DNA from: Protonemura montana
Lineage: Eukaryota; Arthropoda; Insecta; Plecoptera; Nemouridae
NCBI GenBank assembly: GCA_947568835.1
Contig: OX387607.1
Location: 4,650,001-4,714,000, forward strand
DNA length: 64,000 bases
Reading direction: 5' to 3'
Shown here piece after piece: positions 51,033 through 61,436 of the stretch (within the stretch, counting starts at the first letter, position 1; the number at the start of each line of letters is the position of its first letter). The notes below the pieces were generated by a model that worked only from the letters and a program-made list of their open reading frames with translations, was not told where the DNA came from and searched no databases. The translations under genes were made by a program, and so were the position numbers.

Positions 51033-51625
51033 CTTTCAGGACGCACACGCCCGCTTCGGTTTAGAATTTGTACGCTTTGTCGTAACGTGTTTTTAAAAAA
51101 TACACAAAGCATATGGATTCTTGAGCGAATCTGGCGACCGATGCAAGCGTCTGGCTGCGACGAGGAGAGCTCAACCGCACAATTAGGTTGGATAAGTTTC
51201 GAATGATCACCGTTTAATTTTCATAATTGCTGGGGAGCTACAAGCTCATTAGATCTTCTATGTGAGCATAATTGGATTAGTTTCAGTTTTTTCAGCAAAC
51301 ATTTCAGCCCGTGGCTATGTAAGTAAACTGTAAAAGTGTAAATGTGCGTTAAAGTACCTTTTGTACGTTATGTCTTGGATGCACAAATAATCTCCCACGC
51401 CACCACATAAGCAAGATTAAATTATCAAGGCTAAGTATTTTTTTTTTTGAGGCCGTTGCTAGTTATCACAATGTTTTTTTGCAGCTTGGCTCAGACCAAT
51501 TTTCCCTTTTCGTTTAAAAATGTATGTCCTTCGATAATTATAAGAGAGTACAATTCTATCAGACATTTATTGTTAGTACCCTGTCTCGTGAGAGAACGTG
51601 AGAGAGTGCAAGCAAAGAAGCTACC

Positions 51626-51682
51626 GGTCAAAGTCAAGGTCAATGTCAAGGTCAATGTCAAGGTCAATGTCAAGGTCCATGT
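51626..51682. repeat. 12-bp tandem repeat
   Basis: GTCAAGGTCAAT repeated about four times with a diverged first unit and a last unit ending GGTCCATGT. The + strand frame reads VKVNVKVN; I see no gene around it. Confidence 0.9.
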
Positions 51683-52972
51683 TAAAAACTGAACGGTCAA
51701 TTTGATGACAACGCTAAGATGCCATGAGAAAATGAAAATCCCAAGTCTCGAACGTGGAATTATAATTGATTGACCTCTAAGCTAGTAGCCAATCTCAAAC
51801 ACTCTCTTAAACCTCTTCAGCCTGATCCTCGTCATGAAAAGCAGTTTTTCACATTTTTCCTCTCAAGAAATTGTGCGGCCGCTCTTGCATTAGAGCATAT
51901 CAGTCTTGTTTACTATGCCATAAACCTTCATATTCACAGGCTGCAAGAGCTAGGCACTAGGAAAATGTACGTTTGCATAATACATCTTCATATTACGTCC
52001 AAACATTGCATGCACCGTCATAAATCAAAAATTCAATTTTTGATTCTACGTAGAACGCTTTTTGATGAAATATTCTATGAAAGCAAATTCTGATGCTGTT
52101 ATTTTATAGTGAGCTGATACGATTTGCCGCGCGTAAATGATTCGACGCGTTGGCAGATTCGCGTTTTGTAAAATCATTGTGAAATTATGTTGAACTGTCA
52201 AATTTGCAGTGTCGTCATGGCGAAGCGAGTGCTGCAATGCAGCCATTGTCCGGATCGTTGGCGACATTGTCACACTTGACTTCGTATTCTTTTTGACATT
52301 GATGCGACTGGAGTAAGGTATTCACCAGGGAAGACAAGGTAGAGTGGCTTTTTTTCCCTTCATTCTTAACCTGGTATTGCAGTTGAAAAATGGAGTTTTT
52401 ATGGTGATTGTGTATTATCTCAAAGTGGTCTTCAGAAAGAAAAAACTAAAAAAAAACGATATTTCTCAAATTTTAAACTGCAACTTCGTTCCCAGCTGTT
52501 CGGACTTTTTGTTACTTTTGTGACAAATAGGTGTTTCAACGTCGCAGCGAGTCGCTCTAAAAGGTATTTCAAAGGAAAAACAAAACACCTTGCTTAACGT
52601 TTAACAAACTTTAAAACTGCAATCAAGTTGATATTACACCTTTCGCTTGTGTCGCCATCTGTTAGTTAATTAGCAAAGCATGAGTAACTCCCCAAAGATT
52701 AAGGAACGAAAGGTTGTTTGCCGAGTCAGGTAAATCATTTTCACGTTTTCTCTAGTTGAACTTCCGCGTGCACCTTGGCGTAATGTATTAATCACAATTT
52801 GAAAGGGTGAACGCGTGTAACAGGAAAGAGGAAGGTGCGCGTCAACCATTAGGAGGGCGGTGTAACCCCCGAGATGTAGGCACTATACATGTGACAGACC
52901 AACACTATATGGGAGTCCCGGTTAAATTTATCCCAAAAACGAAGGGGTATAAATTATTACGGCTGTTTTATC

Positions 52973-53250
52973 GAGTGCTTACTCAGATCTATATCAACGC
53001 TTGCTGGATAAAACTAATCGGCTAAACCACTTGTCCGATCGCGACGAACCAAAAACTAGGCGATGCATTACACTATTGCCAACAGATTGACGCTTTTCAA
53101 AATCAAAAATATTATTTCGTCTAATAGTTACACGCGTTGTAGAAGAGACTGTTCAAGGTGTATTTTTGGTTATTTTCAGGGGAAAAAAAAGAGTTTTCAT
53201 AGCAGCTGTGGATCCAAAATTGCTCCAATCTGTTGACACTATACCAAACA
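52973..53250 (-). repeat. Dispersed repeat family E, copy 2
   Basis: Reverse-strand partner of 16074-16311, about 40 bp longer because of an AT-rich insertion before GCGTCAATCTGTTGGCAATA. TTCGTCGCGATCGGACAAGT is identical in both copies. I could not place it in a known transposon family. Confidence 0.8.
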
Positions 53251-53633
53251 AGACATAAAGAAAATACTCGAGGCAACCATTTTGAAAAGCTTGCTTTATA
53301 AACGAGATGTTTTTGGTTGCTAAAACAGTTTTAAAAAACCCCAATATATAAAAATATATAAATATATGATTTTGTTTCCTGATTCCTTTAGGAAACGAAT
53401 ATGGAGGCGAGACAACCCCCTTAGGTCTTCACTTACATTGAGTCTTTGTCCACGGATTTCATTTCACCTGTCAGAATTGGTTGATTTGGCAGCGTATGAG
53501 CACAGTAAGAGCGCGTAACTTGTTGTTTTTTTCCTAACGAATTCTACATGAATGGCAAAAACTTGTACGCACTGCCTAGATCTTACCTAGATCTTACCCA
53601 GATCATAGTAAACCATGCACACCTATGGAAAAT

Positions 53634-53654
53634 GGGGGGGGGGGGGGGGGGGGG
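53634..53654 (+). repeat. Homopolymer of 21 G
   Basis: An unbroken run of G after AACCATGCACACCTATGGAA. Its length is likely to be uncertain in any assembly. Just upstream, CCTAGATCTTA-like units repeat three times (about 53572-53605). Confidence 0.9.
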
Positions 53655-54190
53655 TAGGTACGTGAGTTGGAAAGCTTTAAATATTATCGAGTCGAGACAG
53701 GTTCAAATATTGACACCTTCCAAGAAACACGGAACAAACACCCTCGTAACTGTCACTTGTAAAGTAATCTCACTGCACCTCTGTTTTTGGGACTTACTAT
53801 ACCAATGGCTATGTAACTGCCGTGCTGAAAGATGTAATCAACTGTATGGGTGGGGACTTGCTTGGCATGGATCGGCTTGATAGAAACGAAGAAGCTGTTA
53901 ACAATGCATGGCGTGATGGTTTAATTTTGTCAAGAGTATATCTAAATACCTTACCGTGTTAGGTAGGGGACTGGGAGTAATGAATATGTTCACCGTTTTT
54001 GAATAAATTGCTTTGAACCCGCCTAATATACGAAATTGTAGGGTTGCCATATTATGGTGCTATCACGTGGTATCAGCAAATAATTCGAGCTGATGACTTA
54101 CAGGAAAAGTAGTGAACTTATTCATGGAAACAAAACTTCTGGAAAACTTCGGTAAGAGACTAATTATTAAAAATTGTTGATAGATTAGTG

Positions 54191-54615
54191 GGGTTTTAAC
54201 GACTTACTGTTTTGACAACAGGCCCTGTGGCACTGGTCAAATAATAATAATAATACTAATAATAATACTAATGTTTATTAACAGTATACATTTAAATAAA
54301 ATGTTATGTTTCGTCATGTACAATTAAAAGTCAATTAAAATAATGGCGTCGGTGAATGAGTGGATGATGATGAGGATGGTGATAAACCTAACCTAGCGTA
54401 GCTTAGAAAAGAGGAGAAGAAACCCAGTGCCGGCACGTCAAAAAGCACCAAGAGAACCAGGCTTAACGTCCCATCCACCATACGGTACAACTCGAACAGC
54501 AGGAGTCCTCCACAAATCCACGCCGTCGAGAGGTTGATAAGCGATGCGAATGAAGTTGCTGTCCAAACCTCCATCCCTTCAACCTCTTTCTCGAACAGAA
54601 CTGACTGGTAACGCA
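54191..54615 (-). mobile_element. 5S-headed SINE copy, headless, with an AT-rich insertion
   Basis: On the - strand it has the body (AACCTCTCGACGGCGTGG, GGACGTTAAGCCTGGTTCTC), the CATCATCC stretch and the tail GACAACAGGCCCTGTGGCAC read in reverse. The 5S head is missing beyond 54615. An AT-rich segment with TAA repeats (about 54239-54340) separates body from tail and has no counterpart in the 12.3-kb copy, so it looks inserted or expanded. Confidence 0.75.
54239..54272. repeat. (TAA)n microsatellite inside a SINE copy
   Basis: ATAATAATAATAATAC and interrupted units, within the AT-rich segment separating body and tail of the SINE at 54.2-54.6 kb. Confidence 0.85.
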
Positions 54616-55903
54616 TGACAATTTCAGTTTTTTACATCCTACAAAAGTGCCCATTCGTAATTTATAACGTTTTTGTCCTAATTTACACTGCCGAACCCTG
54701 TATGATGCGACTGACCCATATGAGATGCATGCAGGAATTTGCGTCAGCACTCGTCATCGCCATGCGGGTGATAAATTGCACCAAGTGGGTGCCACCCCCA
54801 TCGGTTGCTCCCCCTCCCCCCGCACCACCGCCAAACCCACCCTGCCCCGAACACAGCGTATATATAGCGTTAACACTAGCATGTGTAAAACGTGCCAATT
54901 CACATCGTGCATTATAAATAAGCAAAATCCTTATTAATTGGATCTAAAGCCGGGGCGAAAGCAAACTAGGTCAGAATATAGGTGGCTATACTATGAAGCT
55001 AATACGGGAATCATAGTTAGTTAGCAGGTTGATTGATTAATATTGACTATAACCTGGTGCTTGTTTATTATGCAATGGATTTTGAGGAAATATAATGAAT
55101 TTTATTAGAAAACTCTGAAATATTAGAGAATAATCTAATAAACATGGTAATGAAACGGTGATTGATTAAATTAGTGGCGCTATGGGAAGAAGTAAATAAG
55201 CGTTCACGACTTTTTAATCCGCTTCTAATCGAATAAGTGCGCATTATTTATCAGCTCTAGAATGCAATTTCATTGACAATGACCGGAGAAATCTTTTAAT
55301 TAAAATGTTTCCCATGAACGTCGAATGATTTATGGGATTTTTGGAGTATTTTATTAGTGATAGTAAAGAATGCATTGCAACACCGCATGTCAAATGAGAG
55401 CAATGGTCCACTTTTGGTCCCTTACCAGGATAATTGTACCTGCAATACTAATTAAACTGTGCTGTCTGCACAGTTTACTCCACTGAATAGTTGTAGGTGT
55501 ATGACCAGCTGAGGTATTTTGAAATGAAACATACCTACTCGAACAATTATTCGTTAACTGCAATTGATTCAGATAGACTGTCAGTTGCATTCACCGTAAA
55601 ATCGCCTGGAGTGTTGAATATTGCCAATGTCCAGGCTCACCACATAACAATTGCCTTGATTGATTCCGGAAAATTCTAAAAATAATAAAACCTAGCACTT
55701 TGTGTTAATCAACTAAAATTGGAGCTTTCTGTGTCAACAAAATCAATCAACAGCACATGCTTCAGTAATTGAAAACTACTTAATTATACAGAAAAATGAC
55801 TGAACAGGAATTCAAAACGCAAGAAAAGTCTAGTTATAATAAATATCCGGCACTTCGGTCGGCATCGGCTCTTATGTAAATATAAAGAATACCTATATTT
55901 AAA

Positions 55904-56088
55904 CATGACCAGTTCTGTTCGGGAGAGAGGTTGTAGGGATAAAAGTTAGTACAATAACTTCATTCGCCTTGCTTATCAACCTCTCGAGTCAAATCCATCC
56001 ACTCATTCACCAACGTCGTTGGACCAAAGTCGCAAAGGTCAGTAGTCAAAGCAGTGCGTCGTTAAACACCAATCATCAATGAGTCAAG
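55904..56088 (+). mobile_element. 5S-headed SINE copy, head and middle deleted
   Basis: Begins with GACCAGTTCTGTTCGGGAGA and TATCAACCTCTCGA, jumps to CCATCCACTCATTCACCAAC, and ends with AGCAGTGCGTCGTTAAACAC and CAATCATCAATG. It matches the 12.3-kb element with an internal deletion and no 5S head. Confidence 0.75.
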
Positions 56089-56564
56089 AATACAATTCTT
56101 AAAACTCTACAATAAGCTACCAGCAAATATTTAAGAAAAGGAAAGTACAGGAGACTTTTAAAAATACAGCCTAAAATTTCCTAATACCTACAGCACAGTT
56201 TTTATTCCATTAACGAGTATATTACCTTAAAAGAATGTGATTGTTAATTGTGTATGACTTCCTGATGTATATACCATATAATTACGTATTTATGACCATG
56301 AATGTGTCTCTCAATTTTTTAGGTTACATATGTTTTTATGTATCTATGCTTTTTTTTATGTTTTATGTATATTATATTCAATTTCCAACGCCTGTTTTAC
56401 AAAATATTGTGAAAAACATTATGGCATGCATAGAAAACAACGGAAAATAAATACAAATACAAAATGAAAATTCAACAACCATGAGCTGAAGCAATGGCTT
56501 GGAGGTAATACATAGACCACGAAGACCCATAACCTTCATACATCCTATCACTAGCATTGCCCCT

Positions 56565-56662
56565 TCGGCTCAGTATTACAATATTTTTCAACTCTTGAGT
56601 CCTATCCCTCAGAAACAGCTGTGACTTTCACTGCATGTGATAGGTATTTGTCATAAGAATTG
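56565..56662 (-). repeat. Dispersed repeat family C, reversed copy
   Basis: GGCTCAGTATTACAATATTT, CCTCAGAAACAGCTGTGACT and TTCACTGCATGTGATAGG are the reverse of sequence at 47690-47785 and 47853-47950. It lacks the large fold-back partner seen there. Confidence 0.65.
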
Positions 56663-59552
56663 ATTTAAATCCCAATTAATCTAGGAGATAAGTAAATTTT
56701 AGCACTGAACCTTAAGAAACTACGACAAATTCAGCTTAGCGACTTGGCAACATACTATCTGAGAGATAGCAAGCACACTTGAAAATAACGGCGCTCTAAT
56801 AAGCAAACAAATTTATGATTTTATTGTTTCCTTAAAATTACTCATTGGTACCAAAACTATCGCCATTGGTAATATTCACTTACCTCGCAAGTTTCTCGTG
56901 ACTTCATCCCAACACTCAATATCCACACGCTATACAAATCATGAACAAAACACACGGAAATCGATCAGAACATAGATTAAGTCGACCAGCGACGACTGAC
57001 CGGCAGCTACTGGAGAGTATAGTTAGCGAAACCTAGCCCTTCCTGGCCTTGTGGTTGAATAACTGAACTGGTTGGTTCCTTATCAGCCACAGACAGAGCT
57101 ACCCACAATGTGTACATGGGTTATGCTACGACCATTAGGGTTCATGCGGTATTAGCGATAGCATATGTTGCCAGATATTTATTGATAGGTATACCTTTGA
57201 AATAACCTCATGGAGACATTAAACCGTTACATAATTGAAAAAGCATTGCTACATTTTTAATTAACTAACAAATAAGTAAGGTAAACGTTAGAATTGACTA
57301 GAATTATTGTGTGTGTAGGTTATAGTTACACTAAAAGCTAGAACTTAAATCTGTAATAAAATTAGAATTGATTATTTAACTACCAACACTTTAAACATTT
57401 CACGAGCAAGCTTCTGATTATAAGTTTTATGTTTTGTCGATCGAATTGTGTAATTGAAATAAACAAGTAATTATAATTGCAAGAAAGTGCAATAATTTCA
57501 AATGATCGTACGCTTTGCCAAGAAGTATAAATAGTTTTTTAACTAAGCCTGAACCAAGTTACTTTTTACTCACCTAAAAGGAACTTTGATCCGGGAATTG
57601 ATTTATTTTTTTTGTTTTTCCCGAGGGAAGTGAAGGAGATTGCTTTATTGATCGATATCAATTGTCTTCAATCCACATTTCACAACCGGTGTGTAAAAAT
57701 TAATGCATTGATTGGCATATGTATGATTCCCAAACGGTTCAACTCTAAAAACTGTCGATTTTTTTTATTCTAACAGAAATATTGGTGGCACAGCATTAAA
57801 CAATGTTGACCAGTTGATGGCCCAGTACATAAATTATCCAGGTAGGCCAGCAGCGTTGCTTGGCCGAGTACGTATATTTCATACCTCTATCAGCCATCTC
57901 TACAAATCCACGCATTCGACCTCAATCAACCGCCATAAATAATCTAGCAATCCTTCAATGACAATTAGTATCCGAGATCATAGAGCAGAAATTCATATCC
58001 GACCACATCGTTGATCGAATATTTTAATCCTCCTGAAATATTGGATATTTTACAAATACTCAACGAATATTATGTGTAAAGCTTGCTGGAGGATTTAATC
58101 GTATTTTACTCAGTGTTTGATTTTTATTGATTGAATGTACCTAATCACTTTGGTATAATTAATCTTTACAATTTGATTCGTTCCGTTACAAAACCCCGCC
58201 GTGACACGCTGCCGTTGTACGAGCAATTCGATCAAAGTGTCAATTACAGATATGGCAATCGTTGGTACACATAACGGCTCAAAGTGCCTTAATTATAAAG
58301 CCGTACAACGATCAAACGTAGAACATTGATTGCAAGTGTAAGTAATAAACAGGATAATTAATTTTCTCACGGTTTTTTAAGTGCATTTTCATATACTCAA
58401 ATCATCAGGTATAAGTAATTAAATTATAAAAAATTAGTTTTAAATCGGAGATTCTAATGTAAAAACCAGCCTTTCTTCGGAAAAGTTTTATAAATTTCAG
58501 AAAATCGAGTGCCATACATACAGGTAGGTGATAAACCACGTTATGTCACATCGTCTCCTACTAGAATGTTGAATTACGTTTGATTTATTGATTGCCGCAT
58601 TGTGGTTGAAATTAACCATGAGAAAATTAAGGTAAGTCTTGCCTACAAACAGCAACGTAATGATGAATTGACATGCATTAAAACCAGATTGTAGGCCTCC
58701 AAGTTTCTTAGTTCTTCAGTTTCTCGTTTCTTAGCCTCCAAGAAACTGCCACTATCTCTTTAAAAGCAATATGTTAACTTCCACTCACAACGAAGACAAG
58801 AAGTCTCAATAAAGCCATGACAATTAGTTGCCGCTCTCAAAGATTATAAGAGAGCATCTCTAATGATCCTCACCCCCCCACACCCCAAAAATTGTACACA
58901 GACTTACCAAACAACCCTGTCCAAAATCCCCGAGAAAGCAACCACGTATTTGCATTAAACAAACCCAGCTTCTTTAGCACATTTCCCCCCCAAAATTTGC
59001 AATTCAAAATGTATGTCAATTATATACATAGAACACAAATCTCATTCTCAATTGGAAGTTGTACACTTCACCTATAAAATAATTCATTTTGTCGACGATT
59101 TGGTGTGCGATTTTATCCCGCCCTCCCCCACCCCCTTTATTAGAGGGAATAATCCAGGAGTGCATATCATATCATACGGGTGTGCGGCAATTTGAAGCTG
59201 TTCTAACGCTCAAGCTAATTCCGGTATCAATGATAACGACATGGTTAGAGGAGAAAGGGTGCTTGAGTTAGATTGAGGATTACCTGACTTAGCAGACTTG
59301 TAGTACATATTATGATTAACTGTGCTGGATGTGCCTAATCGGTCTATGTGAAACGTATTAGATTAATATTAGATTCATAGTAGATTAATATACTGTGCGT
59401 GGCACAAATTATTTTATAGCGCCTACTAAGACTGTGGTTTCATTGAGTAGAGGTATATGTAAGAAACTTTTGAAGGCATAGAATGCATTCTATCTCTCTG
59501 TCCATCTAAGTTTTCTCGTTGTCGTGATACCCCATGATCGACAAACTATTTT

Positions 59553-59856
59553 CGATTGATTGATTTGTGGTGTTTAACGACGCGCTGTTTTGACAACTGG
59601 CCATGCGGCACTGGTCTAATGGCGTCGGTGAATGAGAGGTTGATGGTGAGGATGATGTTGATGAGATGTTGTCGAGATGTTGATAAGCAAGGCGAGTGAT
59701 GTTGCTGTTCTAACTATTTTCCCTACAAACTCTATCCCGAACAGAACTGGTCATGTGTATGATGGTCACCCATCCAATACCTGACTCAACGCATTGTTGC
59801 TTAACTGCGGTGATCTCATGAGAGCCAGTGTTTCCAACACGCCAAACTGTTCGTTC
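59553..59856 (-). mobile_element. 5S-headed SINE copy with head, short body and intact tail
   Basis: The tail is at 59553 (reverse of GATTGATTGATTTGTGGTG, then TTTAACGACGCGCTG), the body contains GTTGATAAGCAAGGCGAGTG, and the 5S-like head contains GGTCACCCATCCAATACCTG and TTGCTTAACTGCGGTGATCT. Much of the body seen at 12.5 kb is absent. The clean GATT repeats at the 3' end suggest a relatively young copy. Confidence 0.8.
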
Positions 59857-60084
59857 ATATCATTTTCAGTCGATCGAGTGGCTCTTTGAGACATTTAGAG
59901 AAGTTATCATGCATTATGATAAACTGTCCACACGAAAAATAGCTGCCAAATCATTACTTTACCGAAAAAAATGGAGAATTCTTCTGGGTGAAGTCATCGT
60001 CGTTTCGATTTTGTTATTTCTCTGATTACTCTCATTTAAGACTGTTTTTTGCTCAATTAATCTTTATTAGTGCTTAACTTAATA

Positions 60085-60265
60085 CAATTATCGATATTTT
60101 GAGTTTTTTTTTATTTAATTTTAGAGGCTTTTTAAACAGGGGCAGTAAGCGCCATCGGGTATCATCCTCAGTTACCACGAGTTGCCGGCTCGTTTACTCA
60201 GCAGAAAGTTAAACATTTACCTTCTGACCTTCAATACTGACTTTCTGACCAAGCCTTTAAACTCA
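60085..60265 (-). repeat. Dispersed repeat family B, reversed copy
   Basis: TATCGATATTTTGAGTTTTT, GCGCCATCGGGTATCATCCT and CGTTTACTCAGCAGAAAGTT match the reverse of the 44.8-kb copy in order. Confidence 0.65.
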
Positions 60266-60816
60266 ACAGTACCAACAAGTACTTGAATCCCCTACCTTTA
60301 TCAAGGATTACTAAAGATATCCAAAAACTGTGAATCTTCAACTCTTTTTTATCGTTGCGTCTATAGGTTTAAACTGTATAATTGATGCTGTAATTGCGAA
60401 TAAATAAAGGATTAGAACAAAAATTAATTTAGCAGAAAAAACGAACTTTTAAAGATTTTCATCATCTATTTGAAAAAAATTTCTGGGTCATCTGCTGGTT
60501 GATGATCGTTTTTAGTGCTGAAGTTTCATGATAATAAAAATATACGATCGGCCACTAGCTTCGATGGTTCAGTTATGGTTGCTTTTCTACCAGAAGCTCA
60601 CTCGCTTAGCTATCAAACCCGGTGAAAATTACAACGTTGACCCCGCGTGCGCTACTGTTTGGTCGAAACTATTAATTACCTGCAGCTTCATCTATTATTT
60701 CGTTCCAAATCGTTTAAATGTTTTGTATAATTAATATCGCCCTAATTTGTGATATGCCCTGAATCGCATACAAACATTTCACACACGTTCAACTCTCTAG
60801 CTCATGTATCAATTAA

Positions 60817-60878
60817 TTAACTAATTCTGATTAATTACTTATAATTCGTCTCTATGTCAGTAATTAATAACTGAAATG
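60817..60878. promoter_or_regulatory. Cluster of TAATTA-type sites
   Basis: TCAATTAATTAACTAATTCT, GATTAATTACTTATAATTCG and CAGTAATTAATAAC lie within 62 bp. These are homeodomain-type core sites and could form an enhancer. AT-rich composition alone could also produce them. Confidence 0.3.
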
Positions 60879-61200
60879 TGCTTATTCCGGGCAAGTTGCA
60901 TCGGCACAAAGAGCCTTACCATGGTCTCCATTGTTATCTCAAAATTCTGAAATTGGTTTTGCATCTGTAGTTTTAATCCGGGATCTTAATTAATTTGTTC
61001 TCTATGAAACAACAGTAACACTTGAAACGCGCGTCGCTGAATTTGCTTTGCTAAATCGTAAAAGCTTTCATTTTATGCTACGTACGCAAACTTGGTCTCT
61101 GGGCGTTTTTCATTAATTGTTTTGAGAGCAAAACGATCGACAACCACCCCATTTTCCTCTGAGCTCTGAAAACAAAGCAATTGTGTCTGATTTTGGAAAT

Positions 61201-61350
61201 GCTTTTCATAATATGTGTAATCTGGTTTAAATTGCAAACGCTTGCAATGCGTGGGGTAATTTATTATTAACAACACTAATAACCTCTCAAAAATTGAAAA
61301 TTTTGAAAGGTTATTAGTATTCCTAATAACATAAAAAGCTTTTCATAATC
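61201..61350 (+). mobile_element. Small retroposon, family D, copy 2, with 12-bp flanking repeats
   Basis: The element spans 61213-61338 between two copies of GCTTTTCATAAT (61201-61212 and 61339-61350). Inside are TTTAAATTGCAAACGCTTGC and AATGCGTGGGG, then a hairpin made by AACACTAATAACCTCTCAAA and the reverse of TTTTGAAAGGTTATTAGTAT. It matches copy 1 along its length with a shorter hairpin loop. Confidence 0.75.
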
Positions 61351-61385
61351 TCCATGAGCTGAAGTCATCACAATAGGTTAATTTC

Positions 61386-61436
61386 TTTGTAGTGTTTAAC
61401 GGCGCAGAGTTTCGACAACAGGCGTCCATTGCCTAT
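61386..61436 (-). mobile_element. 5S-headed SINE tail fragment, diverged
   Basis: GTGTTTAACGGCGCAGAGTT followed by TCGACAACAGGC matches the reversed SINE tail with several substitutions. No body or head is visible. Confidence 0.55.

Larger units (their letters stand above)
48266..52972. other. No gene seen; AT-rich with simple repeats
   Basis: Holds TATATATA at 48.7 kb, a CA-rich stretch near 48.9 kb, a GC-richer patch at 49.9-50.15 kb that is open in several frames, the CGT repeat and the 12-bp repeat. No domain is recognisable. Confidence 0.4.
53251..59552. other. No gene seen; SINE copies and AT-rich DNA
   Basis: Between the SINE copies the sequence is AT-rich with many TAAT and ATTGATT motifs (55.02-55.35 and 58.1-58.4 kb). 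CCGTTGTACG at about 58212 is mirrored by CGTACAACG at 58302, with SINE-free sequence between. The proline-rich frame near 54.8 kb (PPPSVAPPPPAPPP) comes from a C-rich run. Confidence 0.4.
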
